A stretch of 56,084 bases of DNA from a bacterium. GTDB lineage: Bacteria > UBA10199 > JACPAL01 > GCA-016699445. The notes below the pieces were generated by a model. The model was not told the DNA's origin. It searched no databases and was given only the letters and a program-made list of their open reading frames with translations. Below are positions 22,904-33,900 of the stretch, piece by piece. How positions within the stretch are numbered: position 1 is the first letter of the stretch; each line of letters opens with the position of its first letter. The translations under genes and the position numbers were made by a program. The stretch lies in the NCBI GenBank assembly GCA_035454885.1, contig DATIGE010000071.1:1-56084 (forward strand), written 5' to 3'.

Positions 22904-24877
22904 GTGACCTCCGGCGGCTCTTCTCTCTTTGCTTTGTCGCAGCGTTTCGGCGGCGCCTCTTCCTTGTTGGCGGTGGAAGGCTCCCTCGGGGGCGTTCGCG
23001 AGCTCGCCCCCGATCTCTACTTTCTGCGCCGCGACGGGGTGCTCACCGAGACCCAATTCACGCGCCTCCGGGGCCTCCTCGGTGACGGCGTTTCCCCCCA
23101 GTTCCCCGATTGCGAGTCCGTCAATCTCCTGGCGGAGATCGAGGGGCTGATCCTGGGACGGTTGGTTCGCCAAGGGGGGCTTCCCGAAGACGAGACGGCG
23201 AGGCTGCGCGGTCTTCTCTCGGGCCGCGGGGAGATCGACGTTCCGGGCATCGTGGACGCCCACCGGCGCATCCGGGCCCCATGGATCGTTTCCTTTCTGA
23301 GAGAGAGGGGGGTTCGGCCGTTCGGAGCCCCGCATCACGTGAGACGGACGCGGCTGGAGCGTTTTTCTCCGTTGTCCGAACTGGCCGGCCGCCCGGTCTA
23401 TCTCAAGCATGAGGACGAGCAGCCCGTCGGGTCGTTCAAGAACCGCGGGGCGACGAACTTTCTCGTCGCCGCCCTGCTCGCCGGATACGATCCGCACACC
23501 CTGAAGGTCGGCACCGCATCCCACGGGAACCACGCGCAAGGAGCCGTTCAGGCCGCGCGCAATCTCGGGATTCGAAACGTGGAGGTGCTGCTTCCCAAGA
23601 ACGCCTCGCCGCTCAAGATCGCCCAGTTGGAGACCCTGGGAGCGAAGGTCGAGCTGTTTGGCGATACCTTCGAGGAATGCGCCGACGAGGTCGCGAACCG
23701 CGCGGCCAAGGATGCGAATTATCTGTTTCTCCCCGCCTTCGACCAGCCCTTGGTCGTGATGGGGCAGGGGACGATCGGCCTGGAGATTTCGCTCCAGATG
23801 GCGATCCATGGTTATCACAAGGACTACGGCGTCATCGTCCCCGCCGGCGGCGGTGGCCTGATCGCCGGCATCGCGACCTATCTGAACCGCGATCACGTCG
23901 CGGGTGTGGCGGTGGTCGGCGTCGAGTCCAAGGCGCACCCGTACGTCTCCCGCTCCTTCAATCTCAAAAAGGTCGTCGTGCCGGAGGAGATCAAGCATTA
24001 CGACACGGTGGCCGACGGCATCGCCCTCCTCAGGATCGGCGAGGCCGGGTTTCAAAACGTACTGAACTATGCGCGGGGCGTCCAAGTCGTGCCGGAGCGT
24101 TTGATCGAGGCGGCGCTCGCCTACCTGCAGGAGAATGGTCTCACGCTGGAAGGCGCGGCCGCGACGCCGGTGGCGGGTCTCGTCTTCGGGGCCCTGGATT
24201 TGGAAAGTTACGGTATTTCTCAAGACCAACCGGTCGTCTTGGTGGCCTCGGGGCGGAACATCGACCCGGCGCTCCTCACCCGGATGACGGCGGAACACGG
24301 CGAGGGGCGATGGCGGCGGCTCCGCGAACAGTTCGACCGTTTGAGGGCCCGTCTCGCCACGGCCGGTTATTTGGCGGGCGGGTCCGTGCGTTCGCTCGAG
24401 ACGCCGGAGGAGGGGATCGCCTTCGTGGATTGCGTGTTGGCCAACCTACCCGAGGGCTGGGACTTGGTCGACGCCTTCGAGCTCCTGGACTTCGGTCCGT
24501 GGAAGGAAAAGAAGGACATCAACGGCAGCCTCCGGAGTTTCGGCCAGTACCACCAGCGTTGGAACCACAGCAAGGAAGAGGCCCTCACGCACCCGGAAAG
24601 CAATCGGGGGCAGCAGTTGGAACTGTCCCTCAGGGGCCTGAGCGACGGCGCGCCCGCTTCCGAAATACTGAAAGAGTTTCCGCTGCTTACCCTCCACCGA
24701 CTCCAAGTCGAGACGCACGTCATGGACGTCTACCTGAACCGTCCGGACTGGATCGAACGGCTCCGGCCGGACATGACGCCGGCTGAGCGCGAGGGACATT
24801 TCGGCCGATACCGGGTCCGGAACGAGGGGATCAAAGAATCGATCAAAAAGTTTATCGAAAGGCTTGAAAATAGATAG
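22904..24877 (+). CDS. Threonine-dehydratase-like PLP enzyme with extra N- and C-terminal domains
   Basis: 657 residues from GTG. Residues about 145-450 are a fold-type II PLP enzyme: K179 in GSFKNRGA forms the Schiff base, GTASHGNHAQG and VPAGGGGLIAG bind substrate and phosphate, and VLVASGRN is the usual SGxN end. Biosynthetic and catabolic threonine dehydratases are the nearest family. About 120 residues before it and 200 after it are not the ACT regulatory domain; the tail ends with a charged helical region (FIERLENR). The N-terminus MTSGGSSLFALSQRFGGASS resembles those of other regulon members. Its own promoter and its place just before the FAS-I suggest a special role rather than isoleucine synthesis, perhaps making an alpha-keto or amino-acid-derived precursor. 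Confidence 0.82.
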   Translation: MTSGGSSLFALSQRFGGASSLLAVEGSLGGVRELAPDLYFLRRDGVLTETQFTRLRGLLGDGVSPQFPDCESVNLLAEIEGLILGRLVRQGGLPEDETARLRGLLSGRGEIDVPGIVDAHRRIRAPWIVSFLRERGVRPFGAPHHVRRTRLERFSPLSELAGRPVYLKHEDEQPVGSFKNRGATNFLVAALLAGYDPHTLKVGTASHGNHAQGAVQAARNLGIRNVEVLLPKNASPLKIAQLETLGAKVELFGDTFEECADEVANRAAKDANYLFLPAFDQPLVVMGQGTIGLEISLQMAIHGYHKDYGVIVPAGGGGLIAGIATYLNRDHVAGVAVVGVESKAHPYVSRSFNLKKVVVPEEIKHYDTVADGIALLRIGEAGFQNVLNYARGVQVVPERLIEAALAYLQENGLTLEGAAATPVAGLVFGALDLESYGISQDQPVVLVASGRNIDPALLTRMTAEHGEGRWRRLREQFDRLRARLATAGYLAGGSVRSLETPEEGIAFVDCVLANLPEGWDLVDAFELLDFGPWKEKKDINGSLRSFGQYHQRWNHSKEEALTHPESNRGQQLELSLRGLSDGAPASEILKEFPLLTLHRLQVETHVMDVYLNRPDWIERLRPDMTPAEREGHFGRYRVRNEGIKESIKKFIERLENR

Positions 24878-24910
24878 AAAACAGTGCTTCAACGGTCCGG
24901 GAAAAAAATA

Positions 24911-24936
24911 GCAACATTTACGAAACACCCCGCGAG
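24911..24936 (+). promoter_or_regulatory. Possible ECF-like promoter, site F (FAS-I)
   Basis: GCAAC at 24911-24915, 17 bases, CGAG at 24933-24936. It is the weakest match of the set, with a non-consensus -10. The FAS start is 50 bases past the -10, preceded by AAAGGTAAG as ribosome-binding site. Read-through from the gene at 22904 is also possible. Confidence 0.35.
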
Positions 24937-24982
24937 ATACGGGGGCGCCTGAAAATCAGCAGTACCTATAAAAGGTAAGACT

Positions 24983-27900
24983 ATGACGTTCATCCGCCCC
25001 GCCCTCTCCCCGTTCTCCGCCATCACCGCGACGACCGTGACGCCCTCCCCGGAGGCGATTTCAAGCTTCAATCAATTGGGATGGGGTTCGCTCGTCCAAC
25101 CGAACGGGACCATCGCGATCGACGCCCTGCGCTCTCAAGTCTCGAGCCTCCTGACGGACGGTCCGTCTCTCAAGGGTTTGGAGCTTCCCTCCGAGACCGT
25201 CGAGATCCTCCGGCAGTTTTCCGACAAGGGCGAATGGAACGAGAGGATCGTCGTTTCCCTCGGCCATCTCTTGGCCGCGCAGCAGGCGGCTTGGGATTCC
25301 GTCCGCAGCGGCGGCGTCTCCGAAGTCGACGTGTCCGGCGAAGTTCGCGAAACGCCTTTGGCGCTGACGCGGGAGCAGACGACGGCCTTCTTGAAACAAA
25401 TGGCGCAGCAGAGCGGGTTGGTGGACGGGCACGAGTGGCGGTCCGAAGTGATGGCCCACGAGCTGGGCCGCGGAGTCTCCATCGTGTCCCAAAACCCCGG
25501 CGGTGCCTTGCAGGCGGTCGCCCTCGCGAGTTTCGACGCCCAGGACCTGGTGCCCCGAGACGCCATCGGGCGCGGCGGCAAGGCCCTCGAAGGCGTTCTC
25601 AGGCGCTTCTTCACGGATCGGGAACTCGACCCAGACAACCTCGGGGCCTACCTCGCGCCGTCAAACGACCGGAAATCGAAGCTGCATTCCCGCATCGCCG
25701 GCATCCTGTCCCTCAAGGCCGCGACCTTCCGGGCCGCGGGACTCCCCCTCCCGGGGGAAGCCGGAGGCGAATCGCTCAAATGGACGGACGTCGAATACGC
25801 CCGCGAGAGCTTCCGCAACAGCGAAGGAGAAGAACGGTACCGCCGCGTTCGCCGGTTGGACGGGGAGGTCGGACGGGCCCTCGCAGGGCGCGGCGTGTTC
25901 GCCAACTTCGCCGACGACGGCTGGACCGGCGCTGCGATCGTGGCGGTGGAGAGTTTTCCGCGTTCAAGCGGCGTCGTCAGCCTGGGTCTGGACATCACCG
26001 ACGCGCGCCGTTTCGGCGCCCCGGAACAGGCCCAGTACCACGCCGACGGGGAGGCGGCCTACAAGGCCACCTACTTCGGCGGCCATCAGCCCTTTTTCAT
26101 GAACAACGTGATCCAGCAGGTGGAGGCGGGGGAGACGCTCGCCCCCGGCCGGAGACGTTTTCAGTTTTCGGGGACGACGGACGAGGCGATGCGCCGCCTG
26201 GGCGGACGGGAGGCGATCGGCGCTCAGCTCCACTTGGGCAACCTGATCGGTTCGCTGATCGTCGTGCGCGGTGAACCCGCCGGGACGGTCCTTTCGCAGG
26301 CGGACGTGGCGCCCGCGGGCCAGGGAGAGGCGTCGCGCGATTCCTCCAAACGCGGGGGGAACGGCCGGGAATCCCATTCCCCAACGAACGGAAAACCTCA
26401 GGCGCCCACGCGGCCGGCGGCGGATTTCGTCGCGGCCCCGTCCGAGGAGCGTCCCGCTCTCGCGCGGATGATCGAGGACGGCGAGGCGAATCTCATCTAC
26501 GCCCTGCCCGGACAGGCCTCCGAATACGCGAGTTTCCTGGTCGAGCAATACACGGCCAGCCCGACGGCGCGGGAGATCATCGAGCGCCTGGGCCGCGTCC
26601 TCTTCCGGCACGGCATCGACCTTCGAAAGATCGTGGCGGGGGAGATTTCCGCCGACCAACTGGCGAGCTCCGCTTTTTCGCAGCCCCTGATCGGACTCAC
26701 CCAGATCGTCATCAACGCCCAGCTCCGCGAGATGGGCTACGACCTTTCCAAGGCGACCGCCGTCATCGGACATTCGCAGGGCCAGATCCTGGGGATCCAG
26801 GCGGTCAGCGACATGCCGGACGAGGAGTTCATCGATTTTCTGGCGATGAACGGCAAGCTCATGCAGGAGGCCGATCCGCTCTTTGAGCCGGAGGTGGGCG
26901 ACACGCTCAACCTCATGAAGATAGCGACCGCCAAAACCTCCGAACAACTGGAGATGATGCAGCGCTACACCGGCAAGATCTCCATGGTGACCACCTTGGG
27001 AATTCCCCGCGCCGAGCTTGAGGTCATCGCCGCGTCCGTGACGAAGGACCTCGAAGGCGAGCTCGCCCAGGTGAGCCTGAAGAACATCGAGGCGGGCGAC
27101 GTCCACCGCGATCGCCTTCCCGAAGGCTGGGAACCGACCTCCGGCGGCCAGCAGACGGCCCTCATCGTCTCGGGCACGACCGAGGGTTTGAAGGAGCTGG
27201 CGCGCCGGGTCTCGGCGGTGAGCGACAAATACAAGGTGAGGGTGCTGCCTACCACGGCCGCCTTCCACTCGGAGCTCATGCGGCCCGCATTGGAGCGCGT
27301 CTGGCCGCATTTGGTCGGCAAGTCGTTGGGACATGTCGCCGCGCCCGTTCTCTTGAACCACGATGGAAGCAGACTCCAGGACATCACCGGCACGGTCGTG
27401 CGCCGCGGCCCCGACGGGACCGAGTACACGATCGACGCGCGCATCGCGGCGGTGACCGAAGGGCAGTACGTCAACCCGGTCAACTGGCCGGAGGTGACGT
27501 GGAGCGCCTTCGGGCGGATCGATCCCGCCAAGCCCACGATCGTCATCGACGGCGGACCGGGCAAGGCGACGGGTTCGTTCATTCAGGGCAACCTGACCGA
27601 CGCCCGCGGACTCTCGCCCGTGGCGGTGATTCCGTATGCCACGCCCGAGGGACGCGCCCTCCTGGAGTCCGGAAACCTGAAGGAAGCGACGGCGAAACTG
27701 CCGGACCCGCGCTTGTTCAGCGACCCGAATTACCGCCCCGTTCTCAGGCAGGTGACCTCCGGGGCCCCCATGATCAACGGCGAGTACACGGGTCCGTATG
27801 CGTACCTCTCGCAGGTTTCGCTCGCCGATCCCGTCCAGCGCCGCGATTTGATCCAGCGCCTGGAGAAGGCCCTCAATATCGGCGCCGGCGAGCCGCGCAT

Positions 27901-30900
27901 TCATTCCGAATTCTTGGAGCGCCTCGGATTCGATCCCACCATGCCTCTGGCCCTCGCCGGCATGACGGGCAACACGGGCCCCGAACTCGTGGCGGCACTG
28001 GCCGCCAGCCATTATTTGGGCATCTACGCGGTGACGACCGTCGGAGCGAATCTGAAGAGACTCTCCTCGGAACTCGACCGCTGCCACCAACTCACCCAGG
28101 AGAAACTGAGGGAGATGGGGAACCCCGACTGGGAAAAAGGCGCGCCGTTCGGGGCGAACGTCATTCACATGAACGGCCCGTACGACAAGCAGTTGCAGGA
28201 AATCATCAAGGCCAAGGAGCGAGGCGTGCCCATCGCCCTCGTCTCCATCGCCTTCTCGGAGATCTCGCTCGCCCTTTGGAACGAGCACTACATGCCCCTC
28301 CTCAAGGCCGGAATCGCCGTGATGCCCTTGGGCGAGAACGAGAGGCGTTGGAAGCACTTCATGGAGAACATCTATCCGGAAGTGCCGGAGGAATACCGGC
28401 ATCTCCTGGCGATCGCCCCCGAGGGCGCGGAAGGCGGCGGCCATAACATTTGGAAGGAAGCGCCGAACATCCGCTACGGCCATGACCTGACGCGCAGTCT
28501 CATGGCCCAGGGCGGGGCCTTCAAGACCGAAGGCGCGACGGTCCCGCACTTCATGACGGGCGGCCAGTCAACGCCCGAGGCGATCGCGGACGCCCTGCTC
28601 GTCATGGCGAACGGAGACGCTCGCGGCGGGATGCAGGTGGGCGGTATCATGCAGCTCGCCAAGGAATCGACCCCGCCCATGCAGGTGAAGGAATATATCG
28701 CCGAGGCGGCCGCGGGTCGCGTCGGCTTCAATCAGATTCAGAGCGAGTTCGAGCGCTGGATCAACGTTTTGGACAGCACCTTCAGCCGGAACTTGCTGAA
28801 ACTCACGGATATCCTCGAAGGCTGCGAGACCTGGGACATCGAGATCCCCATCGGCGGCGACAAGACGAAAAAAGGAAAAGACGGAGCCCCCGTGGGGCGG
28901 GAACGCGCCGAGCGCGTCGCAGACATCCTCTTGGAGGAACCCGATGCCCAGCGCACCCTTCTGCACGGCTTCTGGCAGAAGGGGATGAGCGACTTCAACC
29001 GCGTCGAATTCCAGCCCCTCGTCGACCGCGTCTGGCCGCATTGGCTTTCAGGCGATCGCGAGGCCCTCGTCCAGGCTTTGTCGGAATTTTCGGCTCCGCG
29101 CCTTTTTCAACTGTTCAAGACCTACCGCACCTGGGCGGTCATGGACCCGAACGTCGATCCGAAGACGGCCTACGTCCTGGGCGGCCGCTCGATCCGCGCC
29201 ATGGGCCAGTCGCTCGAGCGCGAGGGGGAGAACCCCCGCAAGTACCTCGGCATGTCCGCGCCCGACATCTTCCGCGACCTGCGCGACCGCGCGCTCCGCT
29301 ACCTCACGGAGCTCTACCAGCGCGCGATGGCGTTGGAGCAGGCGGAACAGGACCGCTTTGAGGCCTCCACGCCCGAAACGTTCAAGGCCGTTTCCGGCGT
29401 GACCTCCGTCGAAGAGCAGGGGCTGGGCGACGGCGAGACCAACCTGGTCGTCGGCATCGGCAAGGATTTGAACCAGGCGGACTTCCTGAAGGCCGTGCAG
29501 ACCGCCGGGCATGGCGACCTCGCTCGGGCCTTGCGGGCCGCCGACGTCGGCTTGGGAGAGAAGGAAGGCAATCCGCTTCAGCGCACGTTCGCCGTGGAAC
29601 GCGGCGACCGGGTGGAAATTCTCCGGAGGACCGAAGCGGGCAAGACGCTTTTGGAGAACGTCCGCGTCTTCAACAAGTCCGGGCGTCTCGTGGCGGAAGT
29701 GCGGCCCTCCGGCGACCGCCGGTCGATCCAAGAGACATGGTATCTCGCCCAGCCCGGCGCGGAAGCCTCTCCCGTCACCTGGACCTACGAAGTGCGAGAG
29801 GGCCTGGCGGGCAGCCGCCGCATCGTGGCCGTGCCGGGCGAGACCGCCGCGCAAGGGCGCGAGGCCTATATCCGTCTCTGGGTCGGGGCCGACGCCAGAC
29901 CCAATGAGAATTTGAGCGACACCGCCGTGACGACTTGGAACGTGACGGAAGACGACGTTCTGGCCTGGCACCGTCAGGTCGGGGCGACGAGCCGCCGCTA
30001 TGCCAATCCCCGCGCGAAAGGCTTCCAGGTTCACGCGACTTACCCTCTCCGGGCGGCTTGGCCTTCCATGATGAGGGCCGGCATGCACCCGGACGCGAAT
30101 ATCGATTTCCTCAAGGTCGTCCACAGCGGCCAGACGATGAGGATCGGCGCCCCCGTCCGCGTGGGCGATACGCTCACGGCCTCATCGGCCCTGGGCTCGG
30201 TCAAGGACCTTACGTACGGGCGCGAGGCGACGATCGTCACCTCCGTCGTCAATCAAGACGGCGAGGCGGTGGCGACTTACGAAACCAAATTCTTGAGCCG
30301 CGCGTCCCGCGGCGCCGAAACCACCCTGTTCGCCCAGGACGTGGCCAATCCGCTCGCCGCCACGGCGTCCCGCCTCGAGGTCGATCCCATCGAGGTCTAC
30401 CGACGCGAGGGGCTGACGCTCTCGCGCTCCGACATCACCGGCTACGCGATCGACGCCCAGTGGCTCCATACGGACGACCGGTTCGCGCGCCGCGTGGGGT
30501 TCAAGGACGGCATCATCGCGCAGGGCTGGCGCCTCATGCACGCCGTCTCGCACTCGGTCATCGAAGGGTATCTGGGCAACGACGCCTCGCGCTTCATCGG
30601 CTTCGGCGAAGGTACGGCCGTCACGGCCCCCGTGCGCCCGAACGAGCCGCTGACGCTGGAGGTGGACCGCGTCGGCCTCCAGGGCGATCGCGAGGTGCTC
30701 GCCTTCCGTTTGATCTCCCAGGCCGACGGCAAGACGAAGGCCTCCGGCACCATGGAACTCAGGACGCCGCCGTACGCGGCGGTCTTCCCCGGCAACGCCT
30801 CCCAAAAAGTCGGCATGGCCAAGGCCCTCTATGAGGCGGGCGGCGTCGGGCGCGAGACCCTGGTCGAGGCCTGCGCGGCCTTGGGCGAGGGCGGCGATCT

Positions 30901-33900
30901 CCTCCTGGACGTCATCACCGGCGGCGCGTCTCTCCCCGAAGGAAACGTCGAGCGCAGGGCGGCCTTCGACAAGGCCGTCGAAGAGAAGTGGCTCGACGAC
31001 GTCGTCAATTCGTCTCCCGCCGTTCTGGCGACCTCCATCGCCATGTACCGGGCGCGCGTCGCGGCCGGTTTCCCGGCCCCGTCCGTCGTCTCCGGCCACA
31101 GCCTGGGCCAGTACGTCGCCGCGGTCGCGGCCGGCGCCCTCGAGGTCAGGGACCTCATGGGCGGGGTGCGCCTGCGCGGCGAGTTCATGCGCAAGCACGC
31201 CCGGGGATGCATCGCCTCCGTCGTGGCGGGCGGGCTCATCGACCCCGAGGGGTTGCAGAAGCGCCTGAACGGGATCGCGCAAGAAGGCGAAGTCCTCGAA
31301 GTCGCCAACATCAATACGCTGACCGAAAAAAGTTCGCAGGTCGTGATCAGCGGCCATCAGGCCGCCGTCGAGCGCGCCGTGGCCGCATTGAAAGAGGACG
31401 GCTACCGGGCGTCGATCCTTCCGGGCAACGTGGCCTTCCATTCGTCGCTCCTGCGGGCCATGGAGCCGGAATTCCGGCCCGTGATGGACGCCGTGCCGAT
31501 CGCGGACCCGGCCATTCCCATCGCATCGATCGTCCAGCCGGGCCGCCTTTTGAGAACGGCTGAAGAGGTCCGCGAGGAATTGGTCGTCCTGAACCACGAA
31601 AGGGTCGCATGGGACCCCAACGTACGCGGCATGCAGGCGGGGGGAGCGAAGGCATTCGTGGAATTCGCCCCCGGCACGGTCTTGACCGGCATGGTCAGCC
31701 GCATCCTGCCCGACACCGTCGCTCAAAGCATTTCGATGGTCACGCACGCCGACGAGGCCCTCTACGGTCCGCGTCCGGCGCTTGCGCCCGTGGAAGAGGC
31801 CCCCAAGCCGGCCCCGTCGGCCAAGCCCGCGCCCGCCGCCGTTCCGGCCGCGGCGCCTGCGCCTCGCGCGGCCGCCCCGGCCCTCGAACCCGCCCCGGCG
31901 TCGTACGCCTCGCACCAGATGCAGGTCTTGGATTTGCGCCTGACGACGGCGCGCGTGGAGATGGAGAAGGGTTCGGTCAAGACGGCGGCCCTGTCGCCAT
32001 TGGCGCCCTCGCTCACGTCGAGTCCCTCGGAGTTCCTTTGGGCGAACGTCGTTTTGAGTCTCGCCGAGACGAACGAGGGCGTGAAGCCGGCGGAGGTGAC
32101 GCCGGAGACGAAGCTTGCGGCCCTGGACATGGACTCGTTGGCGATCGCGGGACTTTTCGGTCTCGTGCGTCACCGCGCGGGGATCGCGAAGATGCCCGCG
32201 GACCAGGAAGTGAAAAAGCTGGAGACGGGGACGGTGGCGGACCTCTTCAACCTGGTGGTGAACTACTGGGATCACGAGGGCGAAAGGCCGTCGTTGGCGA
32301 ACCGGGGCGCTGCGATCGGGACGCCCGGCCAGAGCTACAAGCAGATGCTGCAGGCGGCGGGGATCGGGGGCCGATCGGCGTTCGACCTGATGAAGGACGG
32401 GAAGCTCAAGGCGGACACGCCGGGAGTGGATCGCGTCACAGAAACGGTCTTGTCCGGAACGGACGAGGGCGCGTTGGCGGGGTTGGACGGCCTCATCGCC
32501 CGCGTGGAAGGCTGGCAGTACTCGAAGGAGTTCGCGAAGGAGGGCGCCGCCCTCCGGACCGTGAAGACTTCATTCTACAAGGCCGCGCGCCCGCGCTTCG
32601 AAGCCATGAAGCAGGACCGCGAGGCCCGCAGCCGCGCGGCCCAGGCCGCCGCCCCGATGATGATGCCGGGCGTGGCCGCCGCTCCCGTAAGTCTGGAATC
32701 CGCCCCTGCGGCCTATGCCTCGCACCAGATGCAGGTGGTGGATTTGCGCCTGACGACGGCGCGGGTGGAGATGGAGAAGGGGTCGGTCAAGTCGGCGGCC
32801 CTGTCGCCCTTGGCGCCCTCGCTCACGTCGAGCCCCTCGGAGTTCCTGTGGGCGAACGTGGTCTTGAGCCTTTCGGAGACGAACGAGGGCGTGAAACCGG
32901 CGGAGGTCCTGCCGGAGACGAAACTGGCGCAGTTGGACATGGACTCTCTGGCGATCGCCGGCCTGTTCGGTCTCGTGCGCCACCGCGCGGGGATCGCGAA
33001 GATGCCCGCGGACCAGGAAGTGAAAAAGCTCGAGACGGGGACGGTGGCGGACCTCTTCAACCTGGTCGTGAACTACTGGGATCACGAAGGCGAAAGGCCG
33101 TCGTTGGCGAACCGAGGAGCCGCGATCGGGACGCCGGGCCAGAGCTACAAGCAGATCCTGCAGGCGGCGGGGATCGCCGGACGCTCGGCCTTCGACCTGA
33201 TGAAGGACGGGAAGCTCAAGGCGGACACGCCGGGAGTGGATCGCGTCACCGAGACGGTCTTGTCCGGAACGGACGAGGGCGCGTTGGCGGGGTTGGACGG
33301 CCTCATCGCCCGCGTGGAAGGCTGGCAGTACTCGAAGGAGTTCGCGAAGGAGGGCGCCGCGCTGCGCGCCGTCAAGGGCGCGTTCTATCAGAGGACGCGC
33401 GTCCGCTTTGAGGCGATGCGCGACGAGCGCGAGGCGCGCAATCGCGCAACCCAGGCCTCGGCCGTTGTTCCAGGGATGGCGATGCCGATGACGGGTGGCC
33501 TGGCCCCAGTCGCCGCGGCGGTCGACCCCGATCTGGTGCGCGCGCTCGCGCGCGAGGAGGCCTTCCACCTGATCCGCGAAATGAACGGGGACGCGGCCGC
33601 AGGGGCCGTCGACCGACGCCTCCTGGAATTCGACGCCAGGTCCGGACGCGTGCGCCCGGTGGGCGCGACCGTCGCGATGCAGAACGAGCTCCAATTGGAG
33701 CGCCTCCGCCAGGAGACGAGCCTCGAGTTCGTTGCCATGATGACGCAGACCTGGCCCGCCCGGCTCCACCACCCGTGGGGCGAGGTGGAGATGAACGGCG
33801 CGCCCGCGAACTTGGTCCGCCTCTACGGCGACGTGGCCGAAGGGACTCTCCGCTCCGGCACGCCCGAGCACGATTACCGCGTCCGTCTCCTCGCCAACCA

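Noticed and set aside
22904-24877. Plain biosynthetic threonine dehydratase (ilvA)
   Set aside because: The flanks do not look like an ACT domain, the length is too great, and the promoter and neighbours do not fit amino-acid synthesis; the symbol was withheld.
25964-28549. Long open frame on the minus strand inside the FAS-I (861 codons)
   Set aside because: It is antisense to conserved AT and ER domains, rich in Arg/His/Gly as expected for an antisense reading of GC-rich codons, with no ribosome-binding site or family motif. The same applies to the antisense frames at 30182-32275 and 32570-35590.
31609-33411. 600-codon + frame overlapping the ACP repeats
   Set aside because: It is an out-of-frame reading of the ACP region with Gly/Arg-rich low complexity; the FAS frame has the conserved DSL motifs.
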